Source: Clostridiaceae bacterium UBA6110 (GTDB lineage Bacteria; Bacillota; Clostridia; Clostridiales; Clostridiaceae). From it: 64,000 bases of DNA. Location of the stretch: contig DIWI01000029.1 of the NCBI GenBank assembly GCA_002428415.1, positions 1 through 64,000 on the forward strand. Direction: 5' to 3'. The notes beneath the pieces were generated by a model that saw nothing but the letters and a program-made list of their open reading frames with translations, searched no databases and was not told the origin of the DNA. Position numbers and translations under genes: made by a program. Position 1 is the first letter of the stretch, and every line of letters begins with the position of its first letter. This document shows positions 9,140 through 17,601 of this stretch, in pieces.

Positions 9140-9153
9140 AGATTGCGCAATCT
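9140..9153. promoter_or_regulatory. Perfect 14-bp palindrome in the operon leader
   Basis: AGATTGCGCAATCT is fully self-complementary and lies between the predicted promoter and the first gene. It could be an operator for a second regulator or a small leader element. A weaker hairpin built on ATGCAT arms (about 9177-9214) follows. No known riboswitch was recognised in this leader. Confidence 0.4.
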
Positions 9154-9260
9154 GTAAACGTTTATTGGTGATTCGTATGCATTTAGCTTTGAGTAAGATT
9201 CAAAATATATGCATAAGCAGGGGAAATAAGAAAATATGAATAGAATATCAGGAGGATAAG

Positions 9261-10373
9261 ATGAAGAGACTAAGGAAGTTCGTAACAATACTATTGGCAG
9301 CAGGATTAATGACATCGGTTCTCGCAGGATGCGCAAGCAAAGCACCTGCGGATGAAAAGAAGACGTATAAACTCACAGTATCAGGAATAGGCGGAAGCCT
9401 GAACTACATCCCTGTCTACATAGCTGAGCAGGAAGGCTGGCTGAAGGATGCAAACCTGGAAATTGAAGAGATAATGTTCACGAACGGTCCGGTTCAGATG
9501 GAATCCTTATCATCCAACTCATGGGATCTCGGCTTCACAGGTGTGGGAGGAGTACTTTCAGGTGTCATTGGATATGATGCGCTGGTCGTCGGAGCCAGCA
9601 ACACCGATGATGGAACACAGTATGTCTTTGCAAGGAATGATTCTGAGATAGTAAAAGCAGGCTCAGGAAAGAGCGAGATCAGCGACAAGATATTCGGAGA
9701 TGCAGAGTCCTGGAAAGGGAAGGAAATACTCTGTAACACAGGAACAGTTCTGCAGTATCTCCTGATAAAGACTCTTTCGGGATATGGTCTGAAGCCGGAT
9801 GATGTTACATTCATAGCAATGGACGCACCTACAGCATACAGCGCATTCCTTGCTGGTCAGGGAGATGTAGCAGTACTTACCGGTTCATCAGGAACCTTCA
9901 ACATGCTTAAGGATTCAGCTAACTATACAGCTGTATCAAGCGGAACCTGGGCAGACACAGGACTTATGTGCAACTTCGTGGCAAACAAGAACAGCTACGC
10001 TGACGCTGAGAAATACGAAGCGATGAAGATACTCCTTGGAGTATACTTCAAATCACTCGATTGGATGAAGGCAAACCCTGACAAGGCTGCAGAATACATG
10101 GTTGACTTCTCAGAAGAGAACGGAATAAAGATGGATGCCGAGACTGCGAAGGTATACATGAAGGCGGACAAATACTACACTCTTGAAGAAGCATACCAGA
10201 TGATAACAACAAAAGCAGAAAACAGTGAAGTGACAGTAATGGAAAAGAAGCTTGCAGATGTCCTCGATTTCTTCATAGCATACGGAAAGTATAAGTCAAC
10301 AGATGCTGAAGTATTCAAGGGCAATGCTGACGCGAAGCTCATGAAGGATGTGTATGAGGCTTCGAAGAAGTAG
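9261..10373 (+). CDS. NitT/TauT-type ABC transporter substrate-binding lipoprotein
   Basis: A 370-residue lipoprotein with signal peptide ending VLAGC. The mature part has the NMT1/SsuA/NrtA-like periplasmic-binding fold: IPVYIAEQEGWLKDANLEIE near the start, WDLGFTGVGGVLSG, and a CNTGTVLQYLLIKTLSGYGL helix. It captures the substrate outside the cell for the two permeases downstream. The family takes up sulfonates, nitrate, taurine, pyrimidine precursors and aromatic acids; the substrate here is not evident, but the neighbouring dehydrogenases and aldolases point to a polyol, sugar acid or sulfonated/phosphonated sugar-like compound. Confidence 0.88.
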   Translation: MKRLRKFVTILLAAGLMTSVLAGCASKAPADEKKTYKLTVSGIGGSLNYIPVYIAEQEGWLKDANLEIEEIMFTNGPVQMESLSSNSWDLGFTGVGGVLSGVIGYDALVVGASNTDDGTQYVFARNDSEIVKAGSGKSEISDKIFGDAESWKGKEILCNTGTVLQYLLIKTLSGYGLKPDDVTFIAMDAPTAYSAFLAGQGDVAVLTGSSGTFNMLKDSANYTAVSSGTWADTGLMCNFVANKNSYADAEKYEAMKILLGVYFKSLDWMKANPDKAAEYMVDFSEENGIKMDAETAKVYMKADKYYTLEEAYQMITTKAENSEVTVMEKKLADVLDFFIAYGKYKSTDAEVFKGNADAKLMKDVYEASKK

Positions 10374-10395
10374 GTAACGCAAACAAATCTATGTG

Positions 10396-10426
10396 GTCTC
10401 CTGCTGTTCTGAGAATGGCAGGAGAC
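10396..10426 (+). other. Intercistronic stem-loop after the binding-protein gene
   Basis: GTCTCCTGC (10396-10404) pairs perfectly with GCAGGAGAC (10418-10426), with an inner TTCT/GAA pairing. There is no T-tract. Such hairpins commonly protect the abundant binding-protein mRNA or attenuate the transporter genes downstream. Confidence 0.65.
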
Positions 10427-10448
10427 ACTGTTTAGAAGGATGGTATTT

Positions 10449-11267
10449 ATGATAAACAAGGATCAACTGGAACTGAAGCACCAGGAATGGGAAAAGAAGA
10501 AAAAAAGCGAGGACATTCAACTTATCCTGCTGAGCTTTCTGGGTATATTCTCGTTCTTCGCCATCTGGCAGCTGGCAAGCATGACGGGCATCATAGACCA
10601 GAAGCTGCTGCCGCCGCCCACCAGGATATTCGAAACGCTGATGGACAAGTTCGTGAACAAGGAGCCTGACGGAAATATTCTCCTTGTCAATATGCTGGCA
10701 AGTCTCCAGGTTGCACTCTCTGGATTCCTCCTTGCGATAGTCATAGGCATACCACTTGGTTTGGTGATGGGATGGTGGTCTTATGCTAACCAGTTCCTGA
10801 GGCCCATTTTCGAGCTTATAAGACCAATACCACCCATAGCATGGATACCGCTTGTAGTGGTATGGTTCGGGATCGGTCTGCAGGCAAAGGCTCTGATAAT
10901 ATTCTTCACAGCCTTCGTACCGTGTGTGATCAATTCATATACTGGGATCAGACTTACAAACCAGACTTATATAAACGTAAGCAAGACATTCGGAGCATCG
11001 AACTTTGAAATATTCTACAAGGTTGGCATACCTTACTCACTGCCGATGGTATTCGCAGGTATAAGGGTTGCACTCGGAAACTCCTGGTCGACTCTGGTCG
11101 CTGCTGAAATGCTTGCAGCAAGCGCAGGACTTGGGTACATGATCCAGCTCGGCCGTACGATAGCTAGACCTGACCTTGTCATTGTCGGCATGGTCGTAAT
11201 CGGAGCCATGGGAGCAGTCCTTTCCATGATATTGTCAAAAGTTGAGAAAAGGTTCCTGAAGGGATGA
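10449..11267 (+). CDS. ABC transporter permease 1 (NitT/TauT type)
   Basis: A 272-residue inner-membrane permease with about six transmembrane helices and the cytoplasmic EAA-type loop near GASNFEIFYKVGIPYSLP that docks with the ATPase. PIPPIAWIPLVVVWFGIG is the family signature of SsuC/TauC-like permeases. ATG 10449 has AGAAGGA (10434-10440) at 8 bases; ATG 10440 overlaps that site. It is paired with a second, distinct permease at 11308, so the transmembrane part is probably a heterodimer. Confidence 0.9.
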   Translation: MINKDQLELKHQEWEKKKKSEDIQLILLSFLGIFSFFAIWQLASMTGIIDQKLLPPPTRIFETLMDKFVNKEPDGNILLVNMLASLQVALSGFLLAIVIGIPLGLVMGWWSYANQFLRPIFELIRPIPPIAWIPLVVVWFGIGLQAKALIIFFTAFVPCVINSYTGIRLTNQTYINVSKTFGASNFEIFYKVGIPYSLPMVFAGIRVALGNSWSTLVAAEMLAASAGLGYMIQLGRTIARPDLVIVGMVVIGAMGAVLSMILSKVEKRFLKG

Positions 11268-11307
11268 CAGGAATCCGCATAAATAAGATGAAACGAGGTC
11301 TGGAGAG

Positions 11308-12090
11308 ATGGTAAACACATCCAAGATTACTTTAAAGAAGCTCATATTTAATTTGCTGCCGGTAGCAGCAGTGGCACTGATACTATTTGGCTGGATAGTG
11401 TTCGCGACGAAGAATCCAAAGCTGATGCCAGCTCCATTGGCAGTATGGGAAAGGCTCATCAGGTCCTTCGAGAAGCCGATAGCAAAGACAAACCTCTTCG
11501 GCCACGCATGGGCAAGTCTGTCAAGGGTACTCCTTGCACTCATGTTTGCGTGGACATTCGGAATAGCATTCGGAATACTCATAGGATGGAGCAAAAAGGC
11601 GGATGCCTTTTTTGGAAGCATATTCGAGATCATAAGGCCTATACCTCCTATAGCATGGATTCCTATCATAATAATGTGGTTCGGAATCGGTGAATTCCCG
11701 AAGGTGCTCCTTGTGTTCATTGGAACCTTCGTACCTCTTGTCATCAATACCGCAGTCGGAATTACGATGGTTGACAAGATAAATATCGATGTAGGCAAGG
11801 TGTTTGGAGGCAATAACAGGCAGATACTTATGGATATTGTAGTGCCAACTGCACTTCCTTCAATCTTTGCAGGAATAAGGACTTCAGTCAGTTCAGGTTG
11901 GACAACAGTCCTTGCTGCAGAAATGCTGGGAGCTCAAAAAGGTCTTGGTTCTCTTGTAACAAGAGGCTGGCAGGGTAGCGATATGGCTCTGGTTCTGGTT
12001 GCGGTAATTACGATTGCAATAATAGGGTCGCTCCTTTCAGTGATCCTCACCAAACTTGAAAAGGTGGTTACCCCATGGAACAACATTTGA
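11308..12090 (+). CDS. ABC transporter permease 2 (NitT/TauT type)
   Basis: A 260-residue permease with the same layout as its upstream paralogue: N-terminal helix, IIRPIPPIAWIPIIIMWFGIG signature, and an EAA-type loop around GGNNRQILMDIVVPTALPS. GGAGAG precedes the ATG. Its 3' end overlaps the first ATPase gene by 16 bases, giving translational coupling. The two permeases differ enough to be separate subunits of one asymmetric transporter rather than a recent duplication. Confidence 0.9.
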   Translation: MVNTSKITLKKLIFNLLPVAAVALILFGWIVFATKNPKLMPAPLAVWERLIRSFEKPIAKTNLFGHAWASLSRVLLALMFAWTFGIAFGILIGWSKKADAFFGSIFEIIRPIPPIAWIPIIIMWFGIGEFPKVLLVFIGTFVPLVINTAVGITMVDKINIDVGKVFGGNNRQILMDIVVPTALPSIFAGIRTSVSSGWTTVLAAEMLGAQKGLGSLVTRGWQGSDMALVLVAVITIAIIGSLLSVILTKLEKVVTPWNNI

Positions 12091-12839
12091 GACCAATAAT
12101 GGAGATACAGGACATATCAAAGACTTTCTTTTCTAAGAAGGGAATGTTCACAGCAATTGAAGATGTTTCCTTAGACGTAAGGGAAGGGGAGTTCTTGGTC
12201 ATACTAGGACCCGGAAGATGCGGAAAGACAGTCCTGCTTAACATGCTTGCTGGGTTGATTGACAAGACCACAGGCAGAGTCCTGCTTGATGGGAAGGAAG
12301 TCTCAGGAACAGACTCAAAGATAAGCATGGTATTCCAGAAGCTTGCACTTATGCCCTTCAAGACCGTGCAGGAAAACGTGGAGCTAGGACTTAAGTTCAG
12401 TGGTATGCCCAAATCTGAGAGGCGCGAGATTTCCCAGCATTACATAGACCTCGTAGGACTAAAGGGATTCGAGAAGTCTTACCCAAGCCAGCTTTCAGGC
12501 GGAATGAAGCAGAGGGTAGGCATAGCAAGGGCGTACGCGACAAAGCCTGAGATACTTATCATGGACGAACCCTTCGGACAGCTCGATGCTCAGACAAGGT
12601 ACTCAATGCAGAATGAGATACTGAGGATCTGGCAGGAGGAGAAGAGGACTGTAATATTCGTAACAAACAATATTGAAGAGGCGTGCTATCTTGGTGACAG
12701 GATCATTCTCCTCAGCGAATGCCCAGCAAAGGTCAAGAAGATTTACGAAATCGAAATCGAGAGGCCGAGGAACATGATAAGCCAGGAGTTCCTGAAGCTC
12801 AGGACAGACATATCAGACAATACGGACCTTGCCATTTGA
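12075..12839 (+). CDS. ABC transporter ATP-binding protein 1 (degenerate Walker A and H-loop)
   Basis: A 254-residue NitT/TauT-type ATPase. The Q-loop (MVFQK), signature LSGGMKQR and Walker B ILIMDEP are canonical. Two other motifs are not: Walker A reads GPGRCGKT, with Arg where Gly is usual, and the H-loop reads VTNNIEEA, with Asn in place of the switch His. Its own ATP site is therefore expected to hydrolyse poorly, but its intact signature can complete the site of the partner ATPase encoded next. It drives transport with the two permeases at the inner membrane. Confidence 0.9.
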   Translation: MEQHLRPIMEIQDISKTFFSKKGMFTAIEDVSLDVREGEFLVILGPGRCGKTVLLNMLAGLIDKTTGRVLLDGKEVSGTDSKISMVFQKLALMPFKTVQENVELGLKFSGMPKSERREISQHYIDLVGLKGFEKSYPSQLSGGMKQRVGIARAYATKPEILIMDEPFGQLDAQTRYSMQNEILRIWQEEKRTVIFVTNNIEEACYLGDRIILLSECPAKVKKIYEIEIERPRNMISQEFLKLRTDISDNTDLAI

Positions 12840-12847
12840 GGTGGAAT

Positions 12848-13600
12848 ATGGAGATTAAAGAGAGAGAGACCAAAATCAAGGTAGAGAACCTTACAAAGAA
12901 ATTCGGAGACCTGCTAGTCCTCGACAACATGAACTTTGAGATCAAAAAGAATGAGTTCGTGTGTGTCGTAGGTCCGACAGGATGTGGAAAGACAACTTTC
13001 CTCAACTGCCTCACTAAAATTTACGACACAACAGCAGGAGAGATATACATAGACAATGAGCCTGCAGATCCAAGGAAGCATAACCTATCCTTTGTCTTTC
13101 AGGAGCCTTCTGCCCTGCCGTGGCTGACCGTAAAGGAAAACCTGGAGTACGGACTTAAAATCAAGAGGGTGCCGCAGGATGAGATAGACAGGCGTGTCAC
13201 TAAGATAATCAAGCTGATGGGTCTCCAAGACGTGACTGATTCCTATCCAAGGGAACTGTCAGTCAGCGTGGAACAGAGGATAATAATCGGAAGGTCATTT
13301 GCGATGCAGCCTGATCTGCTGCTTATGGATGAGCCCTACGGTCAGATGGACATAAAGATGAGATTCTATCTGGAGGATGAGGTAATAAGGCTCTGGAAGG
13401 AGCTGGGAAGCACAGTAGTATTCATAACACACAACATCGAGGAAGCAGTATATCTTGCAGAGAGGGTGCTGATCCTTTCCAACAAACCTGCAAATGTCAA
13501 GGAAGAGCTCATAATAGACCTTCCGCACCCAAGGGACATAACAGACCCGAAGTTCATAGAATACCGTAATTACATAACTAACAAGATAAAGTGGTGGTAA
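12848..13600 (+). CDS. ABC transporter ATP-binding protein 2 (degenerate signature motif)
   Basis: A 250-residue ATPase. Walker A GPTGCGKT, Q-loop VFQEP, Walker B LLLMDEP and H-loop ITHNIEEA are all canonical, but the signature reads LSVSVEQR instead of LSGGxxQR. This is the mirror image of ATPase 1. ATG 12848 follows GAGGTGG (12838-12844) and lies 8 bases after the preceding stop; a longer in-frame extension from 12719 lies inside ATPase 1 and has no support. The pair should form a heterodimer with one working and one degenerate ATP site. Confidence 0.9.
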   Translation: MEIKERETKIKVENLTKKFGDLLVLDNMNFEIKKNEFVCVVGPTGCGKTTFLNCLTKIYDTTAGEIYIDNEPADPRKHNLSFVFQEPSALPWLTVKENLEYGLKIKRVPQDEIDRRVTKIIKLMGLQDVTDSYPRELSVSVEQRIIIGRSFAMQPDLLLMDEPYGQMDIKMRFYLEDEVIRLWKELGSTVVFITHNIEEAVYLAERVLILSNKPANVKEELIIDLPHPRDITDPKFIEYRNYITNKIKWW

Positions 13601-13602
13601 AG

Positions 13603-14397
13603 ATGGGAATGGAATTGAAGGGAAAGGTTTCGATAATCACAGGTGGAGCAAGAGGAATAGGAAAGAGTATAGCTGAAAAGTTCGTATCCGAAGGTTCAAC
13701 GGTCATAATTGCGGATGTTCTTGAGACAGGTGAAGAGACGGCTATGGAGCTGGGTGAAAGTTGCCATTTCGTGAAGATAGACCTCAGAAAAAGAGATGAG
13801 ATATTCAGGATGGCTGACGAGGTCAATGCGAAATTCGGGAAAATAGATGTGCTTGTCAACTGTGCGGGTATAGCAAGGCCATGTCCGACACTCAAGCTGT
13901 CTGAAGAGCTTCTGGACGAAGTCATCGATATCAACTTGAAGGCACCACTCTTTTGCTCACAGGCGGTGGGAAAGCACATGAGGAAGAACGGCGGCGGAAG
14001 CATAGTGAACATTTCATCAGGCAATACAATGATGATCAACGTGGGCAGAACTCCTTACGGGATAACCAAGGGTGCGGTGAATATGCTTACAAAGCAGCTT
14101 GGAGCCGAGTGGGCAATATACAACATCAAGGTCAATGCGATAGCCCCAGGCTGGATCAGGACTGAAATGGTTGAAAAACCACTGAAATCAGGAATTCTGG
14201 ACGAGAAGAAGATACTCTCGGTATCTCCAATAGGAAGGTTCGGAAAACCGGAGGAAATTGCCAACCTTGCACTGTTCCTTGCGAGTGAGAAATCTGACTA
14301 CATGGTTGGCCAGATAATATCATCTGACGGCGGATGGAACCTTGGTATAATGCCTGATGCACTTGACTACATCAGGGAAAACGACATGGAGGAATAG
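13603..14397 (+). CDS. SDR family oxidoreductase
   Basis: A 264-residue classical short-chain dehydrogenase: TGGARGIG (cofactor-binding TGxxxGxG), NCAG, NISSGN with the catalytic Ser, and YGITK (YxxxK). The Asp in IIADVLE after strand beta-2 favours NAD over NADP. It starts 3 bases after the ATPase 2 stop and is plainly in the operon. A polyol, sugar acid or hydroxy-acid dehydrogenase role is likely; it could oxidise the imported substrate. Confidence 0.9.
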   Translation: MGMELKGKVSIITGGARGIGKSIAEKFVSEGSTVIIADVLETGEETAMELGESCHFVKIDLRKRDEIFRMADEVNAKFGKIDVLVNCAGIARPCPTLKLSEELLDEVIDINLKAPLFCSQAVGKHMRKNGGGSIVNISSGNTMMINVGRTPYGITKGAVNMLTKQLGAEWAIYNIKVNAIAPGWIRTEMVEKPLKSGILDEKKILSVSPIGRFGKPEEIANLALFLASEKSDYMVGQIISSDGGWNLGIMPDALDYIRENDMEE

Positions 14398-14399
14398 CA

Positions 14400-15416
14400 T
14401 TGAAGGTAGTATGCGTAAATGGAAAAGAAGACCTTGCAATAAATGAATATGAAAGGCCAGTGTGCATACCTGGCCACGCCATAGTCAGGATGGAGATGTG
14501 CGGAGTCTGCGGGTCCGATGTCACAGCCTACAGAGGCAGCAACCCAACAGTAAAATATCCAATAGAAGGTATAGGACATGAAGGAGTGGGCGAGATTGTG
14601 GAGATCATGGACCCTGACAACAGGTTCAACATTGGAGACAGAGTAGCACTTGAGCCGTACGTTCCATGCGGTGAATGTCCCATGTGCCGACATGGGAGGT
14701 TCAACAACTGTGAGAGCCTGAAAGTCTGCGGAGTGCACAAGAACGGGATGATGGCAGAGTACTTCCTACATCCGGTGTCACTTCTCCACAGGATACCTGA
14801 CACATTGAACTACAGGGACGCATGTCTAGTTGAGCCTTTTACCATAGGTCTCCACGCTATAACAAGAGCCAAGGTAAAGAAGGATGATTACTGCGTCGTG
14901 TTTGGAGCAGGTACCATTGGTCTCCTTGCAGCACTCGGTATAAAGCTATATGGCGGAAGACCTGTACTTGTGGATGTCATTGAGAGCAGGCTGCACTTTG
15001 CAAGGGAGGTCGGCATTGAAGATACGATTAACTCAATGAATGAGGATGTGTCAGCAAGGCTCAGGGAAATATCAGGCGGGAGACTTCCTGATGTCATGAT
15101 AGAATGCACTGGATCCCAGGCAGTCCTTCGGAACATCCACGAATATGTCGCACATGGAGCTAACGTCGCTCTTGTGGGATGGCCGCATGACCTTGTTCCG
15201 TTTAACCAGGTAAGGCTTATGCAGAAGGAAGTTACAATCTATACCAGCAGGAATTCAAACGGCAAATTCCCTGAATCAATGGGATACATTGCCGATGGAC
15301 TCATACCGGTCGACAGGATAATAACCTCGACTACAGACCTTGACGGACTTGAGGATGTGATAAAGGGTATGATTGTCAATCCTGACAGATATCTGAAGGT
15401 CGTTGCGAAGATCTAG
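14400..15416 (+). CDS. Zinc-dependent alcohol/polyol dehydrogenase (MDR)
   Basis: A 338-residue medium-chain dehydrogenase. CGVCGSD and GHEGVGEI carry catalytic zinc ligands; CGECPMCRHGRFNNC gives the four structural-zinc cysteines; FGAGTIGLLAALG is the nucleotide-binding loop and VDVIESR follows with Asp for NAD. It is in the family of sorbitol, threonine and L-idonate dehydrogenases. The TTG start has GGAGG (14388-14392) at 7 bases and lies 2 bases after the SDR stop. With the SDR it suggests two successive or alternative oxidations of a polyhydroxy substrate. Confidence 0.9.
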   Translation: MKVVCVNGKEDLAINEYERPVCIPGHAIVRMEMCGVCGSDVTAYRGSNPTVKYPIEGIGHEGVGEIVEIMDPDNRFNIGDRVALEPYVPCGECPMCRHGRFNNCESLKVCGVHKNGMMAEYFLHPVSLLHRIPDTLNYRDACLVEPFTIGLHAITRAKVKKDDYCVVFGAGTIGLLAALGIKLYGGRPVLVDVIESRLHFAREVGIEDTINSMNEDVSARLREISGGRLPDVMIECTGSQAVLRNIHEYVAHGANVALVGWPHDLVPFNQVRLMQKEVTIYTSRNSNGKFPESMGYIADGLIPVDRIITSTTDLDGLEDVIKGMIVNPDRYLKVVAKI

Positions 15417-15438
15417 CGAATGAATTGGAGATGATGTG

Positions 15439-16302
15439 ATGCTCGTATCTACGAAGGAAATGCTGCAAAACGCACGGAGGAACCATTATGCGGTAGCTGC
15501 GATAAATACCCAGGGCGGACAGTATGACATAATCAGGGCGATAGTCGATGCTGCGGAAAACAGGAAGGCACCTATCATACTTGCCCACTATGAGAGCACT
15601 GGAGCCTATTCGGGCAACGAGTGGTTCTATGAGAATGCGAAATATCTGGCAAACAAGGTGTCAGTGCCTGTCGGTATACACCTTGACCATGGCTCGAGCT
15701 TCGGAATATGCATGGAGGCGCTGAAACTCGGCTTCACCTCAATCATGTATGACGCAAGTGAGAAAACGATAGAACAGAACATAGAGGAATCCAATGAGAT
15801 CATCAGGATTGCCCACGCCTTCAACGTGCCTGTAGAGGTAGAGATAGGCGCCCTTCAGAGACTTGATGACGGTATGGCTACAGATATAGATGCAAATATC
15901 GTGTCCTCGAAGACTGTCATAGGATTCCTTGACAAGTGCAGACCGGATTCTCTTGCAATAGGCATAGGAAACGCTCACGGCTTTTACCATGAGACTCCGA
16001 ACCTGAGGCTCGACATACTTGACGATGTGTCAAGGCACTCAGACATCCCCCTCGTGCTGCATGGCTGCACCGGAATGGATGACAACCAGGTGAGGGAGGC
16101 CATAAGTAAAGGTATATCCAAGATCAATTACGGAACTCTCATAAGGTCGAAATACGTAGAATTCCTCAAGGAAGGCATACAGAACCTTGACCACCAGGAC
16201 CATACATGGAAGATTTCAAGATATGCATCTGCAAAGCTTACAAAGGTTGTAGAGGATATAATTGAGCTGTCTGGTTCTGAAGGAAAGGCATACAATTACT
16301 GA
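15439..16302 (+). CDS. Class II aldolase, variant active site
   Basis: A 287-residue class II (zinc) ketose-bisphosphate aldolase-like TIM barrel. GIHLDHGSS supplies catalytic Asp and a zinc His, EIGALQRLDD the Glu region, GNAHGFYH and LHGCTGMDD the other His ligands. Where fructose- and tagatose-bisphosphate aldolases have a (K/N)INVDTD stretch, this protein has KINYGT, so part of the phosphate/substrate site is changed. ATG 15439 or GTG 15436 could be used, with GGAG at 15427-15430. It is probably an aldolase for a ketose phosphate other than the standard bisphosphate; inferred. Confidence 0.85.
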   Translation: MLVSTKEMLQNARRNHYAVAAINTQGGQYDIIRAIVDAAENRKAPIILAHYESTGAYSGNEWFYENAKYLANKVSVPVGIHLDHGSSFGICMEALKLGFTSIMYDASEKTIEQNIEESNEIIRIAHAFNVPVEVEIGALQRLDDGMATDIDANIVSSKTVIGFLDKCRPDSLAIGIGNAHGFYHETPNLRLDILDDVSRHSDIPLVLHGCTGMDDNQVREAISKGISKINYGTLIRSKYVEFLKEGIQNLDHQDHTWKISRYASAKLTKVVEDIIELSGSEGKAYNY

Positions 16303-16411
16303 TTCATCAAAAAAATGGTTCCAATATGGCAGGTATGTTTTTCCTAAGAATAGGCAGAATATTCAGACATATAGGTATCAGATCAGATATTTTCGTAAAG
16401 GAGCGTGGAAC

Positions 16412-17551
16412 ATGCCAGTAATTCCTATGAAGACCATCCTTGATGCGGCAGACTTATATTGTTATGGTCAGGGTGCGTTCAATGTGAACAGTGTCTCCCA
16501 GATCAGGGCAGCGATTGAGATACATGAGATGCTTCATTCACCGGTGATAATCCAGGGAGCTGAGCTCGCCAACGGATTCATGGGCGGAAGGGTGGATTTC
16601 AAGAATTCCAGTATAGATGACATAAGAAGGGGAGCAAAGAATATTGGTGATGCCGTCTGGAAATACGGTGAATACTCAAAGGTCCCGATTGCTCTTCATC
16701 TGGACCATGGAACAAGCCTCGAGGTAGTTAAGGCTTGCATAGACGGAGGGTATACTTCAGTCATGATCGACGGTTCAGCACTTAGTTTTAAGGACAATAT
16801 GGAACTTACCAGGGAAACTGTAAAGTATGCACATGCAAGTGGTGTCTCGGTTGAAGGTGAGCTTGGTATCCTTGCAGGGGTAGAAGACCATATTCACTCA
16901 GGCAGTTCAACCTACACTAATCCCCTGTCAGCACTTGAATTTGTCGAAAAGACAGGTGTGGATGCTCTGGCCATTTCCTATGGTACGATGCACGGCCCTG
17001 TTAAGGGAAAGGATGTCAAGCTAAGGAAAGAGATAGTAATAGCAATCAGGGAGCTGTTCAGACATTCAGGCATCAGCGCTTCGCTTGTATCCCACGGATC
17101 ATCCACTGTACCCAGATATATTCTTGAGGACCTGAAGAACCTTGGCTGCAGTCTGTCCAGTGCTGAAGGGATCCCGATATCCGAGATAAAGGAAGCCATA
17201 CGGGCTGGAATATCAAAGATTAACGTAGACACGGACATAAGGCTGGCTGTATCAAGGAACCTGAGGGAGTTCTTCAGTGGTGAAAACAGAAGGTCATCAG
17301 GATCACTTAGCGGAGTGTTTGGATCTCTCGAACAGAAGAAAGACCAGATAGACCCAAGGCAGTTCCTGTCTTCAGTAATGGACTCGGTGATGACAGGTAA
17401 TGCATCTGATGATGACATCAGCGACCTTAACATTGAAATTGGTAACGGTGTGAAGGAAATACTGGCACAGCTAATTGTTGAATTCGGCTCAGCAGGAAAG
17501 GCATCCCTCGTAGAGATGAAGTCACTCTCAGAAATGGCAAAGGTTTATTGA
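16412..17551 (+). CDS. Class II fructose/tagatose-bisphosphate aldolase-like protein
   Basis: A 379-residue class II aldolase, longer than the usual 285-310. LHLDHGTS, VEGELGILAG, SYGTMHGP and SHGSSTVP provide the catalytic Asp and zinc ligands, and KINVDTDIRLA is canonical, unlike the upstream paralogue. Extra length lies before and after the HGSS loop and in the C-terminal tail. ATG 16412 has AAGGAG (16398-16403); the in-frame extension from 16262 overlaps the previous gene and is not supported. It probably makes dihydroxyacetone phosphate plus an aldehyde from a ketose bisphosphate. Confidence 0.85.
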   Translation: MPVIPMKTILDAADLYCYGQGAFNVNSVSQIRAAIEIHEMLHSPVIIQGAELANGFMGGRVDFKNSSIDDIRRGAKNIGDAVWKYGEYSKVPIALHLDHGTSLEVVKACIDGGYTSVMIDGSALSFKDNMELTRETVKYAHASGVSVEGELGILAGVEDHIHSGSSTYTNPLSALEFVEKTGVDALAISYGTMHGPVKGKDVKLRKEIVIAIRELFRHSGISASLVSHGSSTVPRYILEDLKNLGCSLSSAEGIPISEIKEAIRAGISKINVDTDIRLAVSRNLREFFSGENRRSSGSLSGVFGSLEQKKDQIDPRQFLSSVMDSVMTGNASDDDISDLNIEIGNGVKEILAQLIVEFGSAGKASLVEMKSLSEMAKVY

Positions 17552-17601
17552 AAATGAGGAAGCTGGCACCAGTTAAAGTCTGGAGTTCGCTTCCTCATTT
17601 T
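17551..17601. terminator. Bidirectional terminator between aldolase and LacI genes
   Basis: AAAATGAGGAAGC (17551-17563) pairs perfectly with GCTTCCTCATTTT (17589-17601), giving A-runs and T-runs on both sides, the pattern of a terminator working in both directions. The arms overlap the 3' ends of both genes. Confidence 0.75.

Noticed and set aside
12719..12847. 43-codon N-terminal extension of ATPase 2
   Set aside because: It lies entirely inside the 3' part of the ATPase 1 gene, is not ABC-like, and ATG 12848 has its own ribosome site.
16262..16411. N-terminal extension of the second aldolase
   Set aside because: It overlaps the upstream aldolase in another frame and is unlike the family; ATG 16412 has AAGGAG.
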